The translations under genes and the position numbers were made by a program. A stretch of DNA of 64,000 nucleotides, taken from NCBI RefSeq assembly GCF_000717745.1, contig NZ_JOBH01000010.1, positions 62,001 to 126,000 on the forward strand. Reading direction: 5' to 3'. How positions within the stretch are numbered: the stretch's first letter is position 1; every line of letters begins with the position of its first letter. The notes under the pieces are model-generated. The model saw only the letters and a program-made list of their open reading frames with translations. It was not told the DNA's origin and ran no database searches. This document shows, piece by piece, positions 16,879 through 25,161 of this stretch. Origin of the DNA: Streptomyces violens (GTDB lineage Bacteria; Actinomycetota; Actinomycetes; Streptomycetales; Streptomycetaceae).

Positions 16879-17787
16879 TCAGACATGGCTGCGTGCCGTC
16901 CACAGCTCGGGAAAGACGTTTTTGCCGGCCCGCTTCTCCAGCCAGGCCACCCCGGCCGAACCACCCGTCCCCCGCTTCGCGCCCATCGCGCGGCGGGTCG
17001 CCACCAGGTGATCGTTGCGCCATCGCCAGACCAGTTCGGCGACGTCCGTGAGGGCCTCGCCCAGCCGGACCAGCTCGTTCTCCGGGTCGCGCGCCGGGTC
17101 GCCGGCGTAGATCTCCGCCCAGGCCGTCTCGACGGCCGGGTGCGGCTCGTACTTGAGCGTGGGGTCGCGGTGCAGTACGGACACCGGGATCGCATACCCC
17201 CGGCGGTCCAGCAGCCGCAGAACCTCGTCCCACAGGCTCGGCTCGTGCAGGGCCTTCTCCAGCTCGGCGTGCTCGCGGGGCGCGCCGCGGTGCGGGACGA
17301 GCATCGACGCGGACTTCTCGCCGAGCAGGAACTCCAGCCGCCGGTACATCGCGGACTGGAAGCCGGAGCCCTCGCCGAGCGCCCCGCGGTAGGCGTTGAA
17401 CTGCTCCGGGGTCAGCCGGGCCAGCGGCTTCCACGCGGCGTTCAGGGCCTCCAGCTCGTACGTGGAGCGGCGCAGCGCGTCCATCGCGGTGGGCAGGTCC
17501 TCGCTGCGCAGGGCCTGCGCAGCGGTGTGCCACTCGTGGACGATGACGGTGAACCACAGCTCCATGACCTGGGTGGTCACCAGGAAGGCCATCTCACCGG
17601 GATCGTCGGAGAGCAGATGCTGGGCGTGGGTGAGCATCTCCGCCTGTACGTAGTCCTCGTACGGCGTGGTGCCCTGGAAATCCAGGTTCGGGTCCGTCTC
17701 CGCCTGCCCGAACGGGCAGCTCGGGGCCGGCTGCGGGGCCGGCTCCGGGGACGGGGACGCCTGGGACGCTGATGACGAGTGCGACAT
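16879..17787 (-). CDS. kynA: Tryptophan 2,3-dioxygenase
   Basis: 302 aa with a GAGGAG ribosome binding site before the ATG at 17787. The first 35 residues are a variable Ser/Pro-rich segment, and the catalytic core begins near YEDYVQAEMLTHAQ. Family motifs are MAFLVTTQVMELWF, FQSAMYRRLEFLLG and RWRNDHLVATRRAMGAKRGT, the last carrying the Arg and the GTGGS loop that bind substrate carboxylate and cover heme. It is a heme enzyme that opens the indole ring of L-tryptophan to N-formylkynurenine. It heads the operon, with 42 nt between it and kynU. Confidence 0.96.
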   Translation of the reverse strand: MSHSSSASQASPSPEPAPQPAPSCPFGQAETDPNLDFQGTTPYEDYVQAEMLTHAQHLLSDDPGEMAFLVTTQVMELWFTVIVHEWHTAAQALRSEDLPTAMDALRRSTYELEALNAAWKPLARLTPEQFNAYRGALGEGSGFQSAMYRRLEFLLGEKSASMLVPHRGAPREHAELEKALHEPSLWDEVLRLLDRRGYAIPVSVLHRDPTLKYEPHPAVETAWAEIYAGDPARDPENELVRLGEALTDVAELVWRWRNDHLVATRRAMGAKRGTGGSAGVAWLEKRAGKNVFPELWTARSHV

Positions 17788-17954
17788 CAGAACTCCTCGT
17801 GATGCATGCCTCCGGGTAGCGGTCCGCCCCTTCCTGTCGGCATCGGAGCCCCGGTCCCCTCGTCAGGCCCGGCTCACCGGACCTGTTGCGCATCTTCCGC
17901 AACTCCCCGGGGTTTGGCAAGGGCCGACCCGGCCGACCCGGAGGCCCTCCAATG

Positions 17955-17996
17955 GCTCAGGACCGGCCGGAACACATCGGCCGGCCGGCCCTGAGC
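17955..17996. terminator. Imperfect GC-rich hairpin downstream of the DUF3151 gene
   Basis: GCTCAGG at 17955-17961 pairs with CCTGAGC at 17990-17996, with GGCCGG-rich arms inside. It lies within the 233-bp gap between the DUF3151 3' end and the start of kynA, so it could terminate the DUF3151 transcript. Confidence 0.45.
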
Positions 17997-18020
17997 ACTC
18001 ATTTCGGCAGGGGGCTTCCC

Positions 18021-18434
18021 TCAGGAGAGCGTGTCGGCCGCGGTCGGCGAGGACTCGCGCAGGAACGCCGTGCAGCGCTCGTACTCCTCCTGCTCGCCGA
18101 TCGCCTGGGCGGCGCGGGCGAGGGCGTGCAGGGCCCGCAGGAAGCCGCGGTTCGGCTCGTGCTCGAACGGGACCGGGCCATGGCCCTTCCAGCCGGCACG
18201 GCGCAGCGCGTCCAGGCCGCGGTGGTAGCCGGTACGGGCGTACGCGTACGACTCGACGGTGCGGCCGGCCTGGAAGGCGTCGTCCGCCAGCTGCGCCCAG
18301 ACCAGCGAGGACGCCGGGTACTTCGCGGCGACGTCGGCCGGTGCGGTGCCCGCCGCGAGCAGCTCGCGGGGCTCCGGGTCGTCGGGCAGGTGGGTCGGGG
18401 GCGGTCCCCCGAGCAGGTTCTCGTGAATGGCCAT
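18021..18434 (-). CDS. DUF3151 family protein
   Basis: 137 aa from the ATG at 18434. The signature reads MAIHENLLGGPPPTHLPDD, then PASSLVWAQLADDAF and YAYARTGYHRGLDALRRAGW, and GHGPVPFEHEPNRGFLRALHAL. This matches the actinobacterial DUF3151 family along its whole length. It appears all-alpha and soluble, resembling a short TPR-like helical repeat. Its biochemical role is unknown. It lies directly downstream of fba in the same direction, but a strong terminator separates them. The longer in-frame extension upstream lies in terminator sequence and was not used. Confidence 0.88.
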   Translation of the reverse strand: MAIHENLLGGPPPTHLPDDPEPRELLAAGTAPADVAAKYPASSLVWAQLADDAFQAGRTVESYAYARTGYHRGLDALRRAGWKGHGPVPFEHEPNRGFLRALHALARAAQAIGEQEEYERCTAFLRESSPTAADTLS

Positions 18435-18520
18435 GGTTCCAAGTCTGCCTGGTACTCGCGGTCCGCGGCGCCCCGGCGGTGGCCCTTCGGCCGGGCGCAC
18501 GGAGGACCGGGCACGCGCGC

Positions 18521-18563
18521 GGAGGGCCCCGTACGCGTGTTCCTGGTGCGTACGGGGCCCTCC
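18521..18563 (-). terminator. Strong hairpin terminator after fba
   Basis: A perfect 16-bp stem (18521-18536 with 18548-18563) with an 11-nt loop lies about 45 bp beyond the fba stop codon. It should end the aldolase transcript before the DUF3151 gene. Confidence 0.75.
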
Positions 18564-18606
18564 GGCGTACTCCACTGCGCGCGCCGGTGCAGCGCGCACG
18601 GCGGCG

Positions 18607-19629
18607 TTACTTGATCTTGGTGCCCGTGGAGCGCAGGTTGGCGCACGCCTCGGTGACGCGCTTCGCCATGCCGGCCTCGGCCAGCTTGCCCCAGCTGCGC
18701 GGGTCGTAGGTCTTCTTGTTGCCGACCTCGCCGTCGACCTTCAGGACGCCGTCGTAGTTGCGGAACATGTGGTCCGCGATCGGGCGGGTGAAGGCGTACT
18801 GGGTGTCGGTGTCCAGGTTCATCTTCACGACGCCGTTCTCCAGCGCGGTGGCGATCTCCTGCTCGGTGGAGCCGGAGCCGCCGTGGAAGACGAAGTCGAA
18901 CGGGGCGGACTTGCCGTACTTGGCGCCGACGCCCTCCTGGAGGTCCTTGAGGAGCTCAGGGCGGAGGACGACGTTGCCCGGCTTGTAGACGCCGTGCACG
19001 TTGCCGAAGGAGGCGGCGAGCAGGTAGCGGCCCTTCTCGCCCAGGCCCAGCGCCTCGGCGGTGCGCAGCGCGTCGTCGACGGTGGTGTACAGCTCGTCGT
19101 TGATCTCGTGGGTGACGCCGTCCTCCTCGCCACCGGTCGGGGTGATCTCGACCTCGAGGATGATCTTCGCGGCGGCGGCCTTGGCGAGCAGCTCCTGGCC
19201 GATGGACAGGTTGTCGGCCAGGGTCTCGGCCGAGCCGTCCCACATGTGCGACTGGAAGAGCGGGTTCTGGCCCTTGGCCACGCGCTCGGCGGAGATGTCG
19301 ATCAGCGGGCGGACGTAGCCGTCCAGCTTGTCCTTGGGGCAGTGGTCGGTGTGCAGCGCGACGGTGATGTCGTACTTCGCGGCCACGACGTGCGCGAACT
19401 CGGCCAGGGCGACGGCGCCGGTCACCATGTCCTTGCTGTACTGGCCGCCCAGGAACTCCGCACCACCGGTGGAGATCTGGATGATGCCGTCGCTCTCGGC
19501 CTCGGCGAAACCGCGCAGCGCCGCGTGCAGCGTCTGCGTCGAGGTCACGTTGATGGCCGGGTAGGCGAACTTGCCTGCCTTCGCCCGGTCGAGCATCTCG
19601 TTGTAGATCTCGGGGGTTGCGATGGGCAT
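18607..19629 (-). CDS. fba: Fructose-bisphosphate aldolase, class II
   Basis: 340 aa from the ATG at 19629 with AAGGAG 7-12 nt upstream, beginning MPIATPEIYNEMLDRA. Zinc ligands and catalytic residues fall in ALHTDHCPKDKLDGYVRPL, ILEVEITPTGGEEDGV and FDFVFHGGSGST, the hallmarks of class II metal-dependent aldolases. The enzyme interconverts fructose 1,6-bisphosphate with DHAP and glyceraldehyde 3-phosphate in glycolysis and gluconeogenesis. It is monocistronic: a hairpin follows it and a parS-containing palindrome lies upstream. Confidence 0.97.
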   Translation of the reverse strand: MPIATPEIYNEMLDRAKAGKFAYPAINVTSTQTLHAALRGFAEAESDGIIQISTGGAEFLGGQYSKDMVTGAVALAEFAHVVAAKYDITVALHTDHCPKDKLDGYVRPLIDISAERVAKGQNPLFQSHMWDGSAETLADNLSIGQELLAKAAAAKIILEVEITPTGGEEDGVTHEINDELYTTVDDALRTAEALGLGEKGRYLLAASFGNVHGVYKPGNVVLRPELLKDLQEGVGAKYGKSAPFDFVFHGGSGSTEQEIATALENGVVKMNLDTDTQYAFTRPIADHMFRNYDGVLKVDGEVGNKKTYDPRSWGKLAEAGMAKRVTEACANLRSTGTKIK

Positions 19630-19755
19630 CTGTCCGCTCCTTGTGATGTGCGGGTACCGGTGTGTTCTGGGCCCTGACCAGGGGGCGACGTCATCGTCGC
19701 GGCCCATCTTCCCAGACTTGCCGGATACCTCCACATCGCACTTCCGCCCGGACGG

Positions 19756-19799
19756 CGCAAGGGGCGGGCTGTTTCACGTGAAACAGCCCGCCCCTTGCG
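19756..19799. terminator. 44-bp perfect palindrome centred on parS
   Basis: All 22 base pairs on each side of the centre (between 19777 and 19778) match. It lies about 57 bp beyond the pyrE stop and 127 bp before the fba start. In RNA it would fold into a very long GC-rich stem, so it probably terminates pyrE transcription. It also places the parS core exactly at its centre. Confidence 0.7.
19771..19784. other. parS centromere site 1 (ParB binding)
   Basis: An exact GTTTCACGTGAAAC, the Streptomyces parS core to which ParB binds for chromosome segregation. It lies at the centre of the 44-bp palindrome between pyrE and fba. Confidence 0.92.
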
Positions 19800-19855
19800 G
19801 AAAGGCCAGGTCAAGGCGGTGCGGGCCGGAGCCCCCGCCCGACGCGCCCGTTCTC

Positions 19856-20398
19856 TCAGGCGAGATCCAGGTCGGTGAGCCGGTAGCCGGTGATGTACTT
19901 CAGGCCCGCGTCGGCGATGGCCGACTCGGCACCGCGGTCGACGATCGTGGCGACCGCGACGACCTCGGCGCCCGCCTCGCGGGCCGCCTCGACGGCGGTC
20001 AGCGGCGAGCCGCCGGTGGTGGAGGTGTCCTCGACGACCAGGACGCGGCGGCCCTTGATGTCCGGGCCCTCGATGCGGCGCTGCATGCCGTGCGTCTTCT
20101 GCGCCTTGCGGACCACGAAGGCGTCCAGCTTCCGACCGCGCGCGGCGGCGGCGTGCAGCATCGACGTCGCGACCGGGTCGGCGCCGAGCGTGAGCCCGCC
20201 GACCGCGTCGTAGTCGAGGTCGGCGGTGGCGTCCAGCATCACCTGGCCGACCAGCGGCGCGGCCTCGGCGTCGAGGGTGATCCGGCGGAGGTCGATGTAG
20301 TAATCGGCTTCCTTGCCGGAGGAAAGCGTCACCTTGCCGTGCACCACGGCCTTGTCCTTGATCTGCTGCAGCAGCTCGCCGCGCACGTCGTCACTCAT
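19856..20398 (-). CDS. pyrE: Orotate phosphoribosyltransferase
   Basis: 180 aa from the ATG at 20398; a GTG two codons upstream is an alternative, and neither has a clear ribosome binding site. The PRPP loop is RRVLVVEDTSTTGGSPLTA with the two acidic residues. YYIDLRRITL and GGLTLGADPVATSM are typical of the short actinobacterial PyrE. It transfers phosphoribose to orotate, giving OMP in de novo pyrimidine synthesis. It lies apart from other pyr genes here, sharing direction with the aldose-epimerase gene 55 nt upstream. Confidence 0.95.
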   Translation of the reverse strand: MSDDVRGELLQQIKDKAVVHGKVTLSSGKEADYYIDLRRITLDAEAAPLVGQVMLDATADLDYDAVGGLTLGADPVATSMLHAAAARGRKLDAFVVRKAQKTHGMQRRIEGPDIKGRRVLVVEDTSTTGGSPLTAVEAAREAGAEVVAVATIVDRGAESAIADAGLKYITGYRLTDLDLA

Positions 20399-20453
20399 GC
20401 GCACGAGCTTAGGACAGCGAGGGGCACGGCCTCGGACACGGCTCCCGCCCGGC

Positions 20454-21305
20454 TCAGGCCAGCGAGCGCCAGGTCCACGTCGTGGAGATCTCCAGCGGGT
20501 CGATGGGGGTGACCAGGCGCGGGTGGGTGTTGAGGCCGTTGGGCGGGCCGGACTGCGGCTCCACGCACACGGCCGCCTCCTGCTCGTCGTACACGACCAC
20601 CCACTCCGCGCGGCTGGTGACCTTCAGCTCCAGGCGTTCCGGCCAGGTCAGCGTGACATCCACGCCCTGCGGCATCCCGAAGCAGTCGTCCCAGGGGCCG
20701 GGGCGGGGGTCGATGCGGCGGCCCGTGGGGAGGTGGTCCTCGCCGCGCTCCTCCTGCCACTCGGGGTCGAAGTCGATGCGTACGCCCTCGCCGCCGTCGC
20801 CGAGGTCGCGGAGGAACCACGGGTGCCAGCCGGCCTGGGCCGGGAAGGAGTCGCCGTACGTCTCGACGCCCATGGTGAGGGTCAGCGAACCGCCGTCCTC
20901 GGCCAGCTCCACCAGCTGGGTGACCTTGCCCGGGTACGGCCAGGGGGCGGCCGGGTCGTCCAGGTCGTACGTGAAGGCCGCGCTGGTCCCGGTCGTGCGG
21001 GCGGTGCGCCAGGAGAGGTTGCGGCCGTTGCCGTGGATGGCGTGCGGCGGGGAGTTGAGCGGCATCTGATGCGTCTCGGAGCCGTTGCGGAACCGGCCGT
21101 TCTCGATCCGGCCGCACCACGGCACCATCGGGAAGCAGCCGTACTTGGCTCCCTGCCGGAGCAGTTCCGTGCCGCCGATCCGGAGGCTCTCGATACGGCA
21201 GCCGTTGTCCGGGCGGACGGCCACTTCGGTGTCGCCGGCGGCCAGCCGTACGGTACGCGCCACGCGCGGCTTGCGGGCGGGCTCTGCGGGGTTCTCAGTG
21301 CTCAC
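20454..21305 (-). CDS. Aldose 1-epimerase family protein
   Basis: 283 aa. A galactose-mutarotase beta-sandwich is indicated by FPMVPWCGRIENGRF (sugar-binding Arg), the His in PPHAIHGNGR, the catalytic His in AGWHPWFLRDLG, and the catalytic Glu in AVCVEPQSGPPNGLNTHP. It interconverts alpha and beta anomers of a hexose, or of a sugar phosphate in the YeaD-like branch. The exact sugar cannot be told from sequence. It probably precedes pyrE in the same transcript, with a 55-nt gap and no evident terminator. Confidence 0.9.
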   Translation of the reverse strand: MSTENPAEPARKPRVARTVRLAAGDTEVAVRPDNGCRIESLRIGGTELLRQGAKYGCFPMVPWCGRIENGRFRNGSETHQMPLNSPPHAIHGNGRNLSWRTARTTGTSAAFTYDLDDPAAPWPYPGKVTQLVELAEDGGSLTLTMGVETYGDSFPAQAGWHPWFLRDLGDGGEGVRIDFDPEWQEERGEDHLPTGRRIDPRPGPWDDCFGMPQGVDVTLTWPERLELKVTSRAEWVVVYDEQEAAVCVEPQSGPPNGLNTHPRLVTPIDPLEISTTWTWRSLA

Positions 21306-21372
21306 GGATCGACCTTAACGGTGCGGCCCGGGCGCTGCGGCCCGGGCACGCTCGCCCACTCGTCCGGGCGCG

Positions 21373-22428
21373 TCAGCGGCGGCGCCGCAGCGCCCGGCCG
21401 ACCACCACCGCGGAGGCCAGGACCACGGCGGCCGCGGGCGCCGCCCAGCGGAGCGTGGCCGAGGCGCTGGACGTCTCGGGCGCGGGCACGGGGGCGTAGC
21501 GGCCGCGCGGCGGGGCGTGGTCCACTTCCTCCGCGCTGCGGCCGATCATCGTGCGGCGCGCGTGCGCGGCCTCGGCGGGCGGCTCGGCCGGGATGCCGAG
21601 GTCGTCCTCGGCGAGCGGGTCCAGCGAGGAGGGCGGGATCTCGGTCTCGAAGACGCCGGCCCGCGCCTCCGCTGGATCCTCGGCGCCGTCCACCTCGTCG
21701 ATGTCGTCGTCGCCGTCGTCCGTACCGATGACGTCGGCCGGATCGTCCTCGGCGCCCGCCTCCTTCAGGCCGGCCTCTTCAAGGCTCCCGCCATCCAGGC
21801 CCTCGTCCTCCAGGTCCTCGTCCTCCAGACCCGCCGCATCCAGTTCCTCGGCATCTCCCGCCGCATCCCGTTCCCCCGCGGTCCCGGCCTCGGCCGGTCC
21901 CGCGGCCAGTACCGCCAGGCCGTCCACCACCGTGGTCGGCCCCGCTGCCGCGTCCGGCCCGGCCTGCTGCCCCGCGACCGGGTTCGTCGTCAGGTCGTCG
22001 GTGAGGGTCGTGGCGAAGCGCTCCAGGAGGCGGCGGCCGGCCGTACGGGCGGCGTCGTCCGAGGCGTCCGCGAGCCGCCCCTCGGCGCGCACGGCCGCGG
22101 TACAGGACAGCGTCGTGCCCTTGCCGCCCGCGTCGGGCGCCACCCGGACGGTCAGGTCCAGCTCGGCGAGGCCGTCGCCGCGCACCTCCGTGCCGTGCAC
22201 CGCGGCGTCGAAGGCGTCGGGCTCGTCCTCGCGCGGGGTCACCCGCAGTGACCCGCGGTAAGTGATGGTGGAGCCGCCGATCCGCAGCCGCAGCCGGCCC
22301 TCCGGAACTCCGGGAGCGGCGTCCGCGTCGAGCTGGGCGCCCGGGACGCAGCGGGCCAGCCGCTCCGGCTCGGCGAGCGCCTGCCGCACCGTACCGACGG
22401 GAAACGGAACGTACACCTCGTGCTCCAT
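21373..22428 (-). CDS. SRPBCC (CoxG-like) domain protein with acidic linker and C-terminal membrane anchor
   Basis: 351 aa from the ATG at 22428. Residues 1-145 form an SRPBCC/CoxG-type helix-grip domain (MEHEVYVPFPVGTVRQAL, CVPGAQLD, GSTITYRGSLRV). Residues about 150-300 are a low-complexity Asp/Glu/Ala-rich linker including repeated LEDE-type runs. The C-terminus has a single hydrophobic helix followed by RALRRRR, a tail anchor with the N-domain cytoplasmic. The domain family binds hydrophobic ligands, and CoxG itself anchors CO dehydrogenase or quinone at membranes. There are no CO-dehydrogenase genes here, so the partner is unknown. The upstream in-frame extension lacks a ribosome binding site and was not used. 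Confidence 0.78.
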   Translation of the reverse strand: MEHEVYVPFPVGTVRQALAEPERLARCVPGAQLDADAAPGVPEGRLRLRIGGSTITYRGSLRVTPREDEPDAFDAAVHGTEVRGDGLAELDLTVRVAPDAGGKGTTLSCTAAVRAEGRLADASDDAARTAGRRLLERFATTLTDDLTTNPVAGQQAGPDAAAGPTTVVDGLAVLAAGPAEAGTAGERDAAGDAEELDAAGLEDEDLEDEGLDGGSLEEAGLKEAGAEDDPADVIGTDDGDDDIDEVDGAEDPAEARAGVFETEIPPSSLDPLAEDDLGIPAEPPAEAAHARRTMIGRSAEEVDHAPPRGRYAPVPAPETSSASATLRWAAPAAAVVLASAVVVGRALRRRR

Positions 22429-22535
22429 GAATCGGAGCCTACCCAGCGGGCCCCGCCCCGTGCCCGCTCCCGCACAACTTTCTCCACATACCGTCACCGT
22501 CCGGGCCACGCCCTTCGGCCACCGCGGTCCGCGCC

Positions 22536-24206
22536 TCACCCGCCGTACCGCGGATGCATGAGCGTCGACGGCGGGAGGCCGGACAGACGCGTACGGGCCA
22601 GCGCGAGATGGCCGGAACGGAGCAGGGCGGGGGTCAGGGTGCGCAGCGGTGGCGCGGCGGGCGAGAGGCCCGGATGCGGCGTGGTGCGGCCGGCCAGGAG
22701 GAAGCCCCAGTACCGGACAGTCCCCGGCCCGGCGCCGTCCCGGTCGGGCCCGCCCGAAGGCCGGCCCGGCATCCCGTACGGAACGGTGCGCAGGCCCGCG
22801 GCGCGCAGTGTCGCCTCGACCGTCCAGAAGCTGCGCGGCCGGGCGCGCGGCGGCCCCGCGTGCACCGCGAGCCGCCCGTCCCTGGCCAGCGCCCGGGCCG
22901 CGAGCCCGTAGAACTCCTGGGAGTACAGCTTGGTGCCGGCGGTGAGGTGGGGGTCGGGCAGGTCGGAGAGGACCACGTCGTACGGGCCGTCCCTGCGCAC
23001 CTCGCGCCGGGCATCCCGGCGCAGCCAGTCGAAGGCGTCGGCAATCACCACGCGGACCCGCGGATCGTCCAGCGACCGGCGGTTCAGCCGGGCGAGCCCG
23101 GGGTCGGTGCGGGCCAGCCGGACCAGGCCGCTGTCGCGTTCGACGACGGTGACCGAGTCGACGCCGGAGTAACGCAGCAGCTCACGCGCGGCCAGGCCGT
23201 CACCGCCGCCGAGCACGAGCACCCGGCCGTGCGGCCCGCCCGCCATCGCCGGGTGCACCAGCGCTTCGTGGTAGCGGAATTCGTCCCGCGCGCTGACCCG
23301 CAGCCGCCCGTCCAGATAGAGCGCGAGCGGCGCCTCGGCACGCCCGGCGCCCCGGCCCGCGTGCCCGGCGCCGCCCGTACCGCCGGTCAGTACGACTTCC
23401 TGTACGGCCGTCCGGACGGCGACCCGCGGACCCGTGCCGTACACCGCCTTGCGCGCGGCCGCCTCGAAGGGTCCCGCCAGTACCGTGCACGCCGCGAGGA
23501 GCACGAGGACGAGCGCGTTGGCCGCCAGCAGTGACCGGCGCGCCCGTATGGAGAGGTCGCGGCGGAACAGCCCGAGGACGAGCGCGCCGCCCGCGATCGC
23601 GTTCACGCCGCCCGTGACCAGCGCGCCCGAGAGCTGCCCGAGCAGCGGCAGCAGCAGGAAGGGGAAGGCGAGGCCGCCGACCAGGGCGCCCACATAGTCC
23701 GCCGCGAAGAGGTCGGCGACCGCGCCGCCCGCGTCCTGGTTGCGGATCCGCTGGATGAGCGTCATCAGCAGCGGTACCTCGGCGCCGATGAGCACGCCGA
23801 TCACCAGCGAGAAGCCGACGAGCGCGGGCCGGGACTGGCCGAACCACGCGAAGCACGCGTACAGCGCCATCGCCGAGACCCCACCGGTCAGGGCCAGCGC
23901 CGCCTCGACCGCGCCGAAGCCGACCGCGGCCCGGCAGCGGAGCCGCTTGGCCAGCAGCGAGCCGACGCCCATCGCGAAGACCATCACGGAGAGCACCACG
24001 GACGCCTGCGTCACGGAGTCGCCGACCAGGTAGGAGGAGAGGGCGACCAGCTCCAGTTCGTACACCAGCCCGCAGGCGGCGCAGAGGAAGACGACGGCGA
24101 GGACGAGCAGCCGGCCGAGCCCGGCCGGCACCGGCAGCCGTGGCGGCCTGACGACCTCCGGCGGCTTGCGGGGGCCGGAGGTGAGGGCCGCTGGCGGATC
24201 GATCAT
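22536..24206 (-). CDS. Membrane-embedded spermidine synthase-like protein
   Basis: 556 aa. Residues 25-255 carry about seven transmembrane helices beginning [27 protein letters not shown], a family signature. Residues about 265-500 form a spermidine-synthase fold with [21 protein letters not shown], the acidic VVERDSG and the gate-loop [11 protein letters not shown]. The family fuses a multipass domain to an aminopropyltransferase-like domain, and in most cases the substrate is unknown. True polyamine synthesis is uncertain because no SAM decarboxylase is visible here. The C-terminal 50 residues are a variable Pro/Leu-rich tail. It stands alone between the SRPBCC and DUF2617 genes. Confidence 0.85.
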   Translation of the reverse strand: MIDPPAALTSGPRKPPEVVRPPRLPVPAGLGRLLVLAVVFLCAACGLVYELELVALSSYLVGDSVTQASVVLSVMVFAMGVGSLLAKRLRCRAAVGFGAVEAALALTGGVSAMALYACFAWFGQSRPALVGFSLVIGVLIGAEVPLLMTLIQRIRNQDAGGAVADLFAADYVGALVGGLAFPFLLLPLLGQLSGALVTGGVNAIAGGALVLGLFRRDLSIRARRSLLAANALVLVLLAACTVLAGPFEAAARKAVYGTGPRVAVRTAVQEVVLTGGTGGAGHAGRGAGRAEAPLALYLDGRLRVSARDEFRYHEALVHPAMAGGPHGRVLVLGGGDGLAARELLRYSGVDSVTVVERDSGLVRLARTDPGLARLNRRSLDDPRVRVVIADAFDWLRRDARREVRRDGPYDVVLSDLPDPHLTAGTKLYSQEFYGLAARALARDGRLAVHAGPPRARPRSFWTVEATLRAAGLRTVPYGMPGRPSGGPDRDGAGPGTVRYWGFLLAGRTTPHPGLSPAAPPLRTLTPALLRSGHLALARTRLSGLPPSTLMHPRYGG

Positions 24207-24304
24207 GTTGCGAACGCTACGTGACGGCCCCGTCGCGGCTCGTCACCCACAAGAGCGCATTGGATTCGCGCGGGGACGACGCCGGGCCGCTTCCGCGCGC
24301 CCGC

Positions 24305-24823
24305 TCACAACGCCGCCACCGCCCGCACTCCCACCCTCGTACGGGTCGCCACCAGCCGGCCCTCCTGGGGGTAGGCGTGCCACGTGCGCCAGCGCACCTG
24401 GCCGCACTCCCGTTGCGCAAGCATCGCGGTGAACGCATGCGGCGCGCCGGGGAATGTGCCGGCGAGTCCGTACGGATGCTCGGCCACCAGTGCGAGCAAT
24501 TCCTGTGCCCGGCCCGCGAACGAGCCGCGGGAAAGCGTCTCCACATGGGCGGCGAATTCGTACTCCCAGTCGCCGATGCGTTTCGCCACACCGAGTGGCA
24601 GCGGCGTACTGCTTCCGGGCATGCACGCCACGGTTTCCGAGCAACTGCCGTGCTCCTCCTCCAGGAGCACTTGGTGCGAGGCGCCGAGCAGCCGCAACTG
24701 GACTTTTACGTCGTCCAGTTGCAGGTCGAGGACGGCGAGAGCGGGCAGCGGCTCGCGGCCGAGTGCCCAGGCCAGGTCGGCCGCGCGGGTGTCGGTGTAG
24801 GCGGTCTTGATGGTGGTGAGCAT
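24305..24823 (-). CDS. DUF2617 family protein
   Basis: 172 aa from the ATG at 24823, with CGGAG about 9 nt upstream. It begins MLTTIKTAYTDTRAADLAWALG and includes LDLQLDDVKVQLRLLGASHQVLL and WEYEFAAHVETL. It ends with a conserved WRTWHAYPQEGRLVATRTRV block. The length and motifs fit actinobacterial DUF2617, a soluble protein of unknown function. It shares direction with the spermidine-synthase-like gene 98 nt downstream and may be co-transcribed with it. Confidence 0.82.
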   Translation of the reverse strand: MLTTIKTAYTDTRAADLAWALGREPLPALAVLDLQLDDVKVQLRLLGASHQVLLEEEHGSCSETVACMPGSSTPLPLGVAKRIGDWEYEFAAHVETLSRGSFAGRAQELLALVAEHPYGLAGTFPGAPHAFTAMLAQRECGQVRWRTWHAYPQEGRLVATRTRVGVRAVAAL

Positions 24824-25161
24824 GGGTCGGCTCCGCAAGCACGCAGTGGATGGTGGGCCGGCCCGCCCCGGAGGAGGACCAGGGATACGACTTACCGGCT
24901 GCCGGCTCGTGACCACGTGGGGTCCGAGAACTGGTGGATTCTCACAAGAGAGGGAATCATGAAACTCGCGGGGCCCACAGCCTTTTTACCCATCTTCGTG
25001 GGGTTTCCATCCCTCAGAGGGCCTCTCAGTTCAGTTGTTCAACATGCTTGCGCCCGGCGGTTGTTGAGAACCGCCGGGCGCATATGCGTCTAGTCATGGG
25101 CCGGTTGCATGTTCCCCACCGTCCCGGTGTGCGTCCGCCTCGGGACGCGCGGGGGATCGGC
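24824..25161. other. Long intergenic region with a hairpin and a possible 44-codon ORF or small RNA
   Basis: This 338-bp gap is less GC-rich than its surroundings around 24940-25045. A 44-codon ORF runs from ATG 24959 to TAG 25093 behind AGAGGGA. It begins MKLAGPTAFLPIF and contains a rare TTA leucine codon at position 10. Its 3' part overlaps a perfect 14-bp stem (25049-25062 with 25069-25082). The stem would also terminate the Gly-rich gene transcribed from the right. I cannot decide between a small RNA, a leader or a short peptide. Confidence 0.35.
25049..25082. terminator. Perfect 14-bp hairpin with 6-nt loop
   Basis: Positions 25049-25062 pair fully with 25069-25082. It lies about 80 bp beyond the stop of the Gly/Cys-rich gene on the minus strand, so it is a likely terminator for that gene. 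Confidence 0.6.

Noticed and set aside
22478..22500. A CTCCACA stretch as a further DnaA box
   Set aside because: It differs from the box consensus at a key position and stands alone.
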